64,000 nucleotides of DNA from assembly GCA_963806735.1 (NCBI GenBank), contig CAWEBE010000080.1, positions 124,001 through 188,000 on the forward strand, in the 5' to 3' direction. The DNA is from CADEFX01 sp963806735 (GTDB taxonomy: Bacteria; Pseudomonadota; Alphaproteobacteria; Rhizobiales; Hyphomicrobiaceae). Positions 53,650 through 62,289 of this stretch are shown one piece after another (the first letter of the stretch is position 1; each line of letters begins with the position of its first letter). The position numbers were made by a program, and so were the translations under genes. The notes beneath the pieces are model-generated. The model did not search any database. It saw nothing but the letters and a program-made list of their open reading frames with translations, and had not been told where the DNA came from.

Positions 53650-54582
53650 GTGCAGAGTGATGTTGACAGAGTATGGTTCGTCGCGCGCGGCAGGGGCACT
53701 TATGGCCCGTTCACCGATGACGGTTTTGCGCAGCTCGCGTCCAGTGGGCACCTTGGTCTAGCCGACTACGTCTGGTATTCGGGCCTCAGCAACTGGGTTT
53801 TGTGCGAACAGTTGTGCGCGCAGAACGCTCACTTGAACATCTCAGGACGCGGAGCACCGGTCCCCTCCTCTCCAGAGATTGCTCGGCAAGGTCGACCGCT
53901 TCACAACCGGGCAGTTGTTCAGCATGAAGCCCGGTCCCTCGGTGCGGTCGTGCCGGCGGCGCTGTTGCCGGGACAGCAAGACGCCCTAGTCGGGGTTCAT
54001 GCTGCGAGCGAACTGCAGGCAATTGTGGCCAAGTCATCGCCTCTAAGGACAACACTTCGAACAGCTGCCCACATGGTCGCGGGACGTGCCTTCCCTCCGG
54101 CTGCAGCCATCAAAACGCGATCCGCCCATGCAGCAACTGCGGTTGTTCCCGCGGTGCTCATGAGGGCCTTCGGTGGGCTTTCGAGAAGCGCCGCGTTCGT
54201 CCGAGGTCGCGTTGATCAACGCCTGCCCAGACGGACGTCATCATTCTACTTTCGAGTTCTGGTTTTGCTGCCGCTCATTTCCGTCGCGTTATGGGGGCTA
54301 ACTCTTTACGGCCGCACCTTCTGGTCCGAAAGCGGTGCGCTTGCCAGAAAGGGTCCCGATGCTGTCGCCGACACGACGAAGGCAACCGAGCTTACTGCGG
54401 CTGCTGGGGCTGGGGCTGGCGTTTCCAAAAAGGCCGCATCCAAAGTAGAAGCCGATAAATCTCGCGCGCCAACGAAATCCAAGACGGATGCGAAGACGAA
54501 CCCTGCCCTGAAGCAACCCGCCGCCAAAGCAGTGCCGCAGGACACGACGTCAGAGTGGGTCCGCCAAGTTTTCAGAAACTAA
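53650..54582 (+). CDS. Second GYF_2-domain membrane protein
   Basis: A 310-residue protein. Residues about 8-58 are a GYF_2 domain (VWFVARGRGTYGPFTDDGF, YVWYSGLSNWVLCEQL). A low-complexity middle part leads to one membrane segment near 205-222 (FRVLVLLPLISVALWGLTL) and an Ala/Lys-rich tail. The plan is the same as that of the protein at 18831, though sequences differ outside the domain. A GTG start is used because ttggag is correctly spaced; an upstream GTG is possible. Confidence 0.75.
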   Translation: MQSDVDRVWFVARGRGTYGPFTDDGFAQLASSGHLGLADYVWYSGLSNWVLCEQLCAQNAHLNISGRGAPVPSSPEIARQGRPLHNRAVVQHEARSLGAVVPAALLPGQQDALVGVHAASELQAIVAKSSPLRTTLRTAAHMVAGRAFPPAAAIKTRSAHAATAVVPAVLMRAFGGLSRSAAFVRGRVDQRLPRRTSSFYFRVLVLLPLISVALWGLTLYGRTFWSESGALARKGPDAVADTTKATELTAAAGAGAGVSKKAASKVEADKSRAPTKSKTDAKTNPALKQPAAKAVPQDTTSEWVRQVFRN

Positions 54583-54600
54583 GGTGCCGCTAACGGGCGA

Positions 54601-54786
54601 TTGACCGACGTTGCCGTTCCGAGAAGCCGAAGCCGGGAACAAAACCTCAAGGAGCTCCCAGCCAAACCGCGCGGCATGCACTGGGCAACCTATCGTCGCC
54701 TCGAAGCCCAGGAGGTTGCTGCGGGTGAGCAGTGGACCGTGGGTGTAATGGACCTATTGGCGCGCGTCGGCAAGCGTCGCCCCTAG
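54601..54786 (+). CDS. Small protein of unknown function
   Basis: A 61-codon frame from a TTG, with a basic, helical sequence (LPAKPRGMHWATYRRLEAQE). It starts 18 bases after the GYF_2 gene. Proteins with a K-P-x-G-M-H-W-x-T-Y motif occur widely in Hyphomicrobiales, from memory, without known function. The start is uncertain and it could be a remnant. Confidence 0.4.
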   Translation: MTDVAVPRSRSREQNLKELPAKPRGMHWATYRRLEAQEVAAGEQWTVGVMDLLARVGKRRP

Positions 54787-54967
54787 TTCAGCGTGACACC
54801 AAATGGTCTATTTGTTAGCGTGCGACTTGGCTGACGATGGGCACTGCCGTCCAGCGAGCGCGATCACTCCCCGCTGCCATCAGGCAAACGAGGGGAGACG
54901 ACTTGACGGTCCCATGTCGACGATGACCGCGGTCGGCTACAATGCCGAGATTGCCCGGGAGGTACTC

Positions 54968-55720
54968 ATGCATTTCAGGACTTTTGGGGTCGTGTTGCTC
55001 TGCGCGACGTGTGTCGCGGCTCCCGCGACCGCACAAACCACACCAGCTGCACCGGCGATCACGCGTACAGTCGTCGCCGCGACCAAGCTGCCGACCGTCG
55101 TGGCCATCCCGCTTATTTTTAGAGCCGTAAGTGTGACCATTCGGCCCGGCGAGGCGAGCAGTTTTTTGGGCGCCAATGGTGTCCTCTACCAGATTTCGGG
55201 TTCGACCGAGGTCTCGATCGATGGCGGGGTGAAAACCGTCGGCGCCAGCGAAGGGCTCTTTATCGCTAGCGGGACACAGGTGTCGTTGAAGGCAGGGAGC
55301 GGAGAACCATCGACCTTCCTCCATTTCCTTCTTGTTCCGGCGCCCGACCTTAACCAGCCGGCCGAGGCAGCACCCGCTGTCGTGAAAGAAATCTATCGCA
55401 CAGCGGAACCGATTCCCGATTTGAAGCCTGGTAATTATGATCTCAATCTGACGCGGGTTACTTTCCCAGCGCGCATGCCCTCGAACGCGCCACACCATCG
55501 GTCTGGAGCCGCGCTTTATTACATCGTGTCTGGAACGGGTGCCAATACGGTCGGAGACAAAACAGAGCAAAGAGGGCCAGGCTCTTTGATTTATGAGCCA
55601 TTCGGCCTTGTGCACCAGTGGGGAAACCCTGGCGATGAGCCTTTGACGTTCTTGGCTTTCAACATCAACCCGGATGGTGTGCCAGCTGTCGTTGCCGGGA
55701 GCCCAGCGAAACCTAAATAG
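54968..55720 (+). CDS. Secreted double-cupin protein
   Basis: A 250-residue protein with a signal peptide (LLCATCVAAPATAQ). Two cupin-like beta domains follow: the first around VSVTIRPGEASSFLGANGVL, the second around NAPHHRSGAALYYIVSGTG and HQWGNPGDEPLTFLAF. Histidines HHR and VHQW are likely metal ligands in the second domain; the first lacks them. Enzymatic or binding role unknown. gggagg precedes the ATG. Confidence 0.75.
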   Translation: MHFRTFGVVLLCATCVAAPATAQTTPAAPAITRTVVAATKLPTVVAIPLIFRAVSVTIRPGEASSFLGANGVLYQISGSTEVSIDGGVKTVGASEGLFIASGTQVSLKAGSGEPSTFLHFLLVPAPDLNQPAEAAPAVVKEIYRTAEPIPDLKPGNYDLNLTRVTFPARMPSNAPHHRSGAALYYIVSGTGANTVGDKTEQRGPGSLIYEPFGLVHQWGNPGDEPLTFLAFNINPDGVPAVVAGSPAKPK

Positions 55721-55887
55721 GGATCGGTGACGATCTCCTTGAGATGAGACGCGGACGATCTGGATCGTCGCAAACAGATCGCGCGTCGACTGCCAAAAAT
55801 TCCGAACCGTTTTTCGGCTCATCCATAGAAGGGGCCGGAGTACCTCTACGCGGCCTAGTCAGCTTGACCCTGTAATTTAAGAGTTTT

Positions 55888-56006
55888 GGATCGTTCCAGA
55901 AGCCGACAGGCATGGACGGGAACGGCCGCGTGCAGACGAGCTCGCCCTTGCCCGGACCGAGCATGGCGGCATCATCATTCACGGACGCTCCGATGCGACG
56001 CTCAAT
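55888..56006. pseudogene. Two opposed fragments of an acetoacetyl-CoA synthetase gene
   Basis: Minus-strand bases 55955-55888 encode GELVCTRPFPSMPVGFWND. Plus-strand bases 55956-56006 encode TEHGGIIIHGRSDATLN. Both are well-known consecutive stretches of acetoacetyl-CoA synthetase, where about 15-20 residues normally separate them and both lie on one strand. Here they abut head to head, so one piece has been inverted and the intervening bases lost. No other part of the gene was found between 55721 and 56295. Confidence 0.7.
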
Positions 56007-56295
56007 CGCTTCGCAAGCTGGGCGTGAACTCATTGATTTTTTGTGACGGCTCGGCGAACCGGGAGTTCGTGCCAAGTGTTGACGCTCCCTTCCACGTTGG
56101 TGAGCGGCGCAAGCCGCTGATCGCGGCGATCCGGGCCTGAGGCCCGCGCAGCCCCCGCCGAAGCCATGCAGTCGCTCGAACTGCTGACAGCGCGTTATCA
56201 CACCGCCAAGACCCAAACGAGACGCATATCGCACGTCAATTACCATCCATGGTACGCAGTGATCCAGGTACGGGCGAACGGCTTCGGAGTGGACT

Positions 56296-57238
56296 ATGCG
56301 TTTCGTGGACGCCGCAGACGTCAGAAGGGTCTTGACCTTCCCAATCCTTGTCGCTGCCTTGGAGGCGGCCCATCGGCGCCCGAAGATGGAAGTCCAAGAC
56401 GGGTTCCTGGGCAGCGAGAAGGAGCAGTACTTCGTCCGTCACGCCGTCGAGCGTGGCCGCTTCATGGCGAGCAAGCTGATCACGAGCTTCCCTGCCAACC
56501 TTGCCGGGGGCAAGCTGCCTGCAGTGCAGGCCGTTTGCGTCCTCTTCGACGGCACAAACGGCCGGCCCCTTGTCGTGATTGACGGCACTGAGATCACCTA
56601 TTGGCGTACCGCGGCAGACTCTGCTCTTGGCGCCAAACTTCTTGCCCCGGCCGAACCGCAAACGCTGCTCGTGGTCGGCGCAGGCGAGATGTCGAAATGG
56701 CTCACTCGTGCCCACTGTACCGTGAGACCATCCTTGCGACGTGTTCTGATCTGGAACCGCACGCCGGAACGAGCCGCCGAGGTCGCGGCCTTGTTGGCAA
56801 AAGAAGGTATTGCGGTCGAAGCCACACCGGACCTCGATGCTGCAACACGAGCGGCCGACATCATCACGACGTGTACTCGCTCGCACGTGCCGATGATCAA
56901 GGGTGCCAACCTGAGGCCTGGGGTTCACCTCGACCTTGTCGGCGGCTATACGCCGGAAACGCGTGAAGCTGATGACGAGGCTGCTCGGCGAGCCTTGGTT
57001 TTCGTTGACCGGCGCGAATTCCGCCTTCTGCGGGGTGGGTGATATCTTGCAACCGATCGCAAACGGTGTCATCGGCGAGACCGATGTGCTCGGAGACCTC
57101 TATGATCTGGTTGGTGGCACTGTTGCAGGTCGCCGTTCACCCAATGACATCACGTTCTTCAAGAACGCAGGCGGTGGCCACCTCGATCTAATGACATCCG
57201 AGGTGGTATTCCAGCAGCTCGGGACGAAGCTTGCCTGA
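56296..57238 (+). pseudogene. Ornithine cyclodeaminase/mu-crystallin-like protein, split by a +1 frameshift
   Basis: A NAD(P)-dependent enzyme of the OCD/mu-crystallin family, which deaminates or reduces amino/imino acids. The first frame runs to residue 248, with FDGTNGRPLVVIDGTEITYW, RTAADSALGAKLL and the Rossmann-type VVGAGEMSKWL. At FVDRRE, near 57018-57022, the frame moves by one base and continues SAFCGVGDILQPIANG to the end at 57238. Removing one t restores about 313 residues, a normal length. ggag precedes the ATG. Confidence 0.82.
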
Positions 57239-57415
57239 GCGCGCCGCGGTTGCCACACGTCCGGAACTCCCCGTGCACGGTGGCGCGGCGGTCCGGCAAA
57301 AAAGAGGGTGCTTTCCCCGTGGTGGCGGCCACTCGACTGCCGTGTGACGGATTTAGCACCCGTTCGACGGGCATATAGTTGGCCATTGTTAGCCGCAGCC
57401 GGCAGGGAGCAGACG

Positions 57416-57679
57416 ATGCATTTCACTGTAATGAACTGGGAAAGTCCCACCACCCGGGCGAAATCCGTGTTTGGGGTGGTCGATGCGGCCAACCCTCAAT
57501 TGCTGCCAACGCTGTCGCCGAAAGGTTTCTGGGCTCACTTCGTGGACCTCGAAGGAGCACGCTTTGCGGACGCTGATGCGGCCGAGGTAGCCATCGCAGC
57601 CCACGGTTTTTACCTACTTGGCGTGACCGACATCAACCTGCCGAACATGTTTGGAAGTCTTGGAAGGCGCCTCACCTAG
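57416..57679 (+). CDS. Small protein of unknown function
   Basis: An 87-residue acidic protein, start supported by caggga. It begins MHFTVMNWESPTTRAKSVFG and has no signal peptide or membrane segment. No family recognised. The gap before it (57239-57415) shows nothing. Confidence 0.45.
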   Translation: MHFTVMNWESPTTRAKSVFGVVDAANPQLLPTLSPKGFWAHFVDLEGARFADADAAEVAIAAHGFYLLGVTDINLPNMFGSLGRRLT

Positions 57680-57733
57680 TAGTGCCGGGACGCGTTCAAT
57701 CTAGGCCGTGAACTCATAAATTGGCGGCTTTGA

Positions 57734-57790
57734 TGGTCCGCTCATGCCCCATGATCGGACGTCAGCGGGGCCGATCGCAATGTCGCAAAA
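57734..57790. repeat. 57-bp repeat R1 (first copy)
   Basis: Matches 62228-62284 with one mismatch. Contains ctcatgccccatgatcggac and ends gtcgcaaaa. In the second copy it directly borders the IS element. The rest of 57680-58019 shows no gene. Confidence 0.8.
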
Positions 57791-58019
57791 AATGCCATTG
57801 CACTAATCCGCTATCGCGGTAGCCCTACCCGGGAAGAGCCCCACATTTGGCCAGTTAACGCCAATCATCGAGAATGTAGGCGTTTGGCTTATTGTATCCG
57901 TCCTCATACGGGCGATGCATAGTCACCCCCTGCATTTCGGCACGGAACCCCCTTGCCAAAAGCTGCCTATAGGGCTTGTGGCGGCTGGTATTGACGCTTG
58001 CCAAGAGACGCGTCAGCCC

Positions 58020-58407
58020 CTCATCCATGGCGAGCGTTCGACAGGCAGCCAGCAGTTGATCGAAATGCCTCTACGTAGCGACCCCAGCAACGCACTGAAC
58101 GGTTTCAACCCCAACTGCCTGTGTGACAGCTCGACCGCTCCCGACGCCTCCAACTGATCACCCTTCAGCTTGAGGGTGGAAGGAATTGTCAACTTGATCT
58201 TCTGGCCCACGAGTTGCACGGAGAGATCGAGCATGGCGAAATTTTTGGCGTCGACCGGACCGCTCGTTCCGGTCACCTTGATCGTCGGGAATTGCCTGGC
58301 ATTCAGTAGCGCATTGCCCAGCATGTTCGTGCGTGTTGCTGCGATGTCGTCCTTCGAAGGCTCGTTGGCAAAAGCCTCTCCTTCCAGTCGACGGAGCGCG
58401 ACATCAT
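58020..58407 (-). pseudogene. YceI-like protein fragment
   Basis: Minus-strand reading gives RLEGEAFANEPSKDDIAATR, then LLNARQFPTIKVTGTSG and LKGDQLEASGAVELSHRQLG, matching the C-terminal half of YceI-family lipid-binding proteins. The N-terminal half and the signal peptide are missing; the coding ends abruptly where the 159-bp duplication begins at 58408, and the extreme C-terminus is also scrambled. Confidence 0.6.
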
Positions 58408-58566
58408 CAACAACAACTCTGTCGCCCATGCGACGGTCTCGATAGACATCATGCAAATGACGAAGAACGCGCGAGATCTGCCTGATGAGAGATTTGACGC
58501 CTATTAAAGTTTTCTGAGGCGGCGCGGGCGGTCGCATTTGTTGAGCGTGGCCGGAGCCAGGAGCCC
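58408..58566 (+). repeat. 159-bp inverted duplication (second copy)
   Basis: Near-identical to the reverse complement of 52585-52743. On the plus strand it encodes the tail SIDIMQMTKNARDLPDERF followed by DAY of the small gene at 52644, without its start. It is joined to the YceI fragment on one side. Confidence 0.85.
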
Positions 58567-59186
58567 TGGAAGAGGGCGAAGTCGCCGGCAAGAACGTCAT
58601 CACGGTCAAGTATCGTGAGCTCGGCGAGGTCCGCACCCGCGAATTCTCGCGTGAGGTGCGAGCGCGGCGGGTTGGGGACGCAGCTCGCCTATAGGCTCCC
58701 GGTTTGTAGGGAGGTGGATGGAGACAACGGCACAAGTAGACGTGTGATGAGGATCCTCGTGCCGGGGCGGAAAGGGCGCAAGCCTTTGCCCGTCGCGTTG
58801 TGGTCCGCTCAATCGACTTGCCGGGGCAGGGAGTAGGTCGGACAGGTCTTCTCCGAGACGAAGATTGCAACGATTAGGAAGCCGGTAGCGGCGCTCCGCT
58901 CTCATCCGAGTTGGCGCTGGGCGGGTCCAGCGTCAGATCGGTCAGGAACTGAATGCGTGAGGGTGAGTAAGACCTGCGTACCGATGAGCAGGTGATAGGT
59001 TACGAGCAACCTGCCCTTACTTCATGATGCGCGATGCGGGCGGCGAAGATCCGAGCAAGACCACGCGCGTGCTGACCGTCATGTTTCCGGAGGACCATTG
59101 AGGCCCCTCATCGGGCTTTTGGAACTTGGTTCCTTTCGCAACCATCTACTCCCGCTCGGGTTGTTACTGACGAAAGGAGACCCGCT
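58567..59186. other. 620-base stretch with gene scraps only
   Basis: Plus-strand reading from about 58566 gives LEEGEVAGKNVITVKYRELG and continues for about 20 more residues to a stop near 58694 with no start. Another scrap at 59024-59101 reads MMRDAGGEDPSKTTRVLTV and ends in a stop. Both look like C-terminal leftovers of unidentified genes. The last bases hold the strong ribosome site (gaaaggag) of the next gene. Confidence 0.4.
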
Positions 59187-59444
59187 ATGGAAGAGCATTT
59201 GTATACGCCCAGGCGCCCTCCGCCGATCAATGATCCTCTCGTTAACGATCCGTTGGCGACAGATACGCGCCCCCGTGCGGACCTTGACGATCGAGACACG
59301 TCGTATTGGCCGTTCTTGGTTATTGGCGCAGCCCTGCTCGCGGGCCTGCTGTACTTTGGCTTCATTTCGGATACGCCGAACACCCAGGTCGGGCAGCAAA
59401 CCGAGCGTCCAGCTGTAACGCAGCCGACTACATCACCGCAGTAA
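59187..59444 (+). CDS. Small single-pass membrane protein, tandem paralogue 1
   Basis: An 85-residue protein: acidic, proline-rich N-terminus, one hydrophobic segment at about 42-59 (WPFLVIGAALLAGLLYFGF) and a tail DTPNTQVGQQTERPAVTQP. gaaaggag is ideally placed. The gene has its own terminator. The same tail motif and layout recur in the next gene, so the two are paralogues. Function unknown. Confidence 0.7.
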   Translation: MEEHLYTPRRPPPINDPLVNDPLATDTRPRADLDDRDTSYWPFLVIGAALLAGLLYFGFISDTPNTQVGQQTERPAVTQPTTSPQ

Positions 59445-59459
59445 CGACGAACTCGATTG

Positions 59460-59486
59460 AGCCCCGCTTCGGCGGGGTTCTTTTTT
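59460..59486 (+). terminator. Rho-independent terminator
   Basis: ccccgc-ttcg-gcgggg (59462-59477) followed by ttcttttttgg. Textbook form, 16 bases after the stop of paralogue 1. Confidence 0.88.
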
Positions 59487-59587
59487 GGCATAGATGCGCG
59501 CACCCCGGGGCTCTTTTTCGCTCCGATACGGAACTTCCATCAGGCACCCGCCGTTGGCTCTGCAGCATTTTGGAGAGGAGTAGCATC

Positions 59588-59872
59588 ATGATTAATCGTG
59601 ATCGTCTCAATCCTCCGTCGTCATCCGGCCTCGACGTACCGCCACCGAATGGTGTCACCGAGGAAATGCGAACGCGTGCGTGGCAGCGCGCGCTGCATGA
59701 CGAAGATACCGTGCTCTGGCCGATGCTCGGCATCGCCGTGGCCATCATCATCGTGTTCCTGTTCATCGTAAACATGTTTGGCGATACGCCCACTACGCAG
59801 GTCGGCGAGAACGCCGGGCGCCCGGTCGTCACCACGCAGCCGCCCGTAACGTCACCACCAGTACCGCAGTAG
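59588..59872 (+). CDS. Small single-pass membrane protein, tandem paralogue 2
   Basis: A 94-residue protein with a polar proline-rich N-terminus, one membrane segment at about 46-65 (LGIAVAIIIVFLFIVNMF) and a tail GDTPTTQVGENAGRPVVT. The DTPxTQVGxxxxRPxVT tail is shared with the preceding gene. ggagagg precedes the ATG. A private terminator follows. With the tail on the far side of the membrane, an envelope role is likely but unproven. Confidence 0.7.
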   Translation: MINRDRLNPPSSSGLDVPPPNGVTEEMRTRAWQRALHDEDTVLWPMLGIAVAIIIVFLFIVNMFGDTPTTQVGENAGRPVVTTQPPVTSPPVPQ

Positions 59873-59882
59873 TAACCAATCG

Positions 59883-59912
59883 AAACCCCGCTCGGCGGGG
59901 TTCTCCTTTTGG
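59883..59912 (+). terminator. Rho-independent terminator
   Basis: aaccccgctcggcggggtt folds into a GC-rich hairpin followed by ctcctttt. It closely resembles the terminator of paralogue 1, which supports duplication of the whole unit. Confidence 0.85.
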
Positions 59913-60463
59913 GGGATCGATCGTGGCAAGAGTCGACCAGAGTGATGACCTGAACCGGCCGAGTTGGTTCGTAAACATCGGCACGCGTGATGTCACCACG
60001 TGGTGTACCGTCGCTCGCGTGGTGGATCGGAGTTATGGGCGCGGTCACTAATTAGGCGTTACGAAACTCCCGCGCCTGCCATTCTCTCCGTATGAATGGC
60101 GCTAAACTTGCCACATTCGCAGAAGAGATCAAAGGCGGCGCCTCGATCAACGGGACGCTTCTTTATCAGTTCCTCTCGCCAAAGAGCCGCCCGTTCTGAT
60201 ACGGCCTATGCCAGCACGTTCAGTGGCCACTGCCATCACAGCACTAACCCCTTGTCGAGCGCTGGGCTCCTCCATATCGAGATCGGCTGATTTGCTGCAT
60301 CGCAGAACGCAATGCGCCGCGCTGTTGTCGCGTTTCTGTTAAAGCATGGGGGACAAAGCCAACACGGGCGCGACCCGTCGCCGACGCCCGGAAGCCTTGT
60401 CCGCCGGTTTGCCTCAGCAAATCAGGCATCCGGCAAAGACCGAGCAAACAATGGGAGGAACGG
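59913..60463. other. 551-base gap with one possible phage-protein scrap
   Basis: A 35-codon frame at 60092-60199 starts MNGAKLATFAEEIKGGASIN and is reminiscent of a short conserved phage structural protein, from memory and with low certainty. Nothing else is recognisable. The final bases lead into the ABC binding-protein gene. Confidence 0.3.
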
Positions 60464-62066
60464 ATGCGCCGAAACGCTTGCCGGCTGCTCATTGGCAGCA
60501 TCGTGGTAGCAGCCTTCGCACTGGACCTGATCTCGCCAGCGGTGGCTCAGAAGCAGGGCGGAACCCTACGCATCTATAACAGCAGCAATCCACCGAGCGC
60601 CTCACCCCATGAGGAAACGACCATCGCTGTCGTCATGCCCTTCATGGCAGTCTACAACAATCTCGTCCGCTACGACCCGATCAAGCCGCGCAACAGTTTC
60701 GACACGATCATCCCAGAGCTGGCGACCGCTTGGGAATGGGATGCAGCCAAGACAAAGCTCACCTTCAAACTCCGCTCCGATGTTACTTGGCACGACGGCA
60801 AACCTTTTAGTGGCAAGGATGTGCAATGCACCTTCCACCGACTTAACGGCAAGGAGTCCGACAGTCTGCGGCGCAACCCGCGGGGCATCTGGTACGAGAA
60901 CCTCATCGAGGTCTCGCTCAACGGCGACTACGAAGTCACGTTCAACCTGTCGAAGCCGCAACCCTCGCTGCTCGCCATGCTCGCCTCGGGGTACACGGCC
61001 ATCTACCCCTGCCATGTCTCAGGTCGCGATATGCGCGTCAAACCGATCGGCACAGGTCCCTTCAAGTTCGTCGAATTCAAAAGCAATGAAGCGATTCGGC
61101 TGATTAAAAACCAGGACTACTGGAACAAGGGACAACCCTATCTCGATGCCATCGAATGGCGGATCGTGCCGAGCCGCTCCACACGCATCCTTGCCTTCTC
61201 TGCCGGTGAGTTCGACCTGACACAGACAGCCGACATCACACCTCCGTTGCTCGCCGATCTGAAGAAGACTGCACCTAATGCGACTTGCGCCATGGTGCCG
61301 ACCAATGTGACGACGCACATGCTGGTCAACCGGGAAAGGCCGCCGTTCGATAACGCCGACTTGCGCCGCGCCATGATGCTGAGCCTCGACCGTCAGGCAT
61401 TCATCGACATTCTGAGCTTCGGCGAGGCCAATCTCGCCGTGAACATGATGGCGCCGCCTGAGGGGAATTGGGGGATGCCGATCGAGGAATTGAAAAAGCT
61501 ATCCGGCTATGGTGACCCGATCGCCCAGCGCGAAGAGGCGCGCAAGATTATGCAGACGCTGGGCTACGGCCCGAACAACAAGCTGAAAGTGAAAGTCGCG
61601 ACGCGGGATTTTAATACGTTCCGCGATCCCGCCGTGATCTTCGTTGACCAGCTCAACAAGATTTACTTCGATGCCGAACTCGACGTCGTCGAATCCTCGC
61701 TTTGGTACAATCGCCTGTTTAAGAAGGATTACGCAGTCGCGCTCAACCTCGCCGGCGCTGGCATCGACGATCCTGACGGCGTCCTGAAGATGGGCTTTGC
61801 CTGCCAGTCGGACGCAAATTTTTCGAAGTACTGTAATCCAGAAGTCGATGCGTTACTCGATCAGCAGTCGCAGGAGCCCGATTTGGCCAAGCGCAAGGCA
61901 ATCGTCTGGCAGATCGAGCGGATTCTGGTCGAGGATGTCGCACGGCCAATCATCTTCCACGGCAGAGCAGGCGACTTGCTGGCATCCTCACTTCAAGGGC
62001 CACGTCCAGCACGAGAACTCGATCTACAACAACTGGCGCTTCGATAACGTCTGGCTTGAGAGGTAG
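60464..62066 (+). pseudogene. ABC transporter substrate-binding protein (family 5), split by a +1 frameshift
   Basis: A periplasmic peptide/nickel/opine-type binding protein. After the leader LLIGSIVVAAFALDLISPAVA comes GGTLRIYNSSNPPSASPHEE, WHDGKPFSGKDVQCTFHRL and NRERPPFDNADLRRAMMLSL, all SBP_bac_5 marks. At IIFHGRAG, near 61969, the frame shifts by one base; the other frame continues TCWHPHFKGHVQHENSIYNN to a stop at 62066, giving about 533 residues. The unshifted frame ends at 62047. No permease or ATPase genes follow in the window; an IS element does. Confidence 0.82.
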
Positions 62067-62227
62067 AGTGAGGCTTCCTCTGGGCATTTAGTTATTGCCG
62101 CTGACAGATCTGAACTTGCCCAGTCTCGTTGCGAACGACCCGCCCCGCTCAGCTTTCGTCTAGGACTGCGGCGCCACCTGGCGCTGGACATCGCCGTCCT
62201 TCACGCTTCCGGGTCGCGTTGGATCTT

Positions 62228-62284
62228 TGGTCCGCTCATGCCCCATGATCGGACGTCAGCGCGGCCGATCGCAATGTCGCAAAA
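62228..62284. repeat. 57-bp repeat R1 (second copy), at the IS left end
   Basis: One mismatch from 57734-57790. It stops 5 bases before the left inverted repeat of the IS element. Confidence 0.8.
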
Positions 62285-62289
62285 GTGCC

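Noticed and set aside
53054..53751. Short frames of 60-110 codons in the 53.0-53.7 kb gap
   Set aside because: No start signals, families or signal peptides; likely chance frames in decayed DNA.
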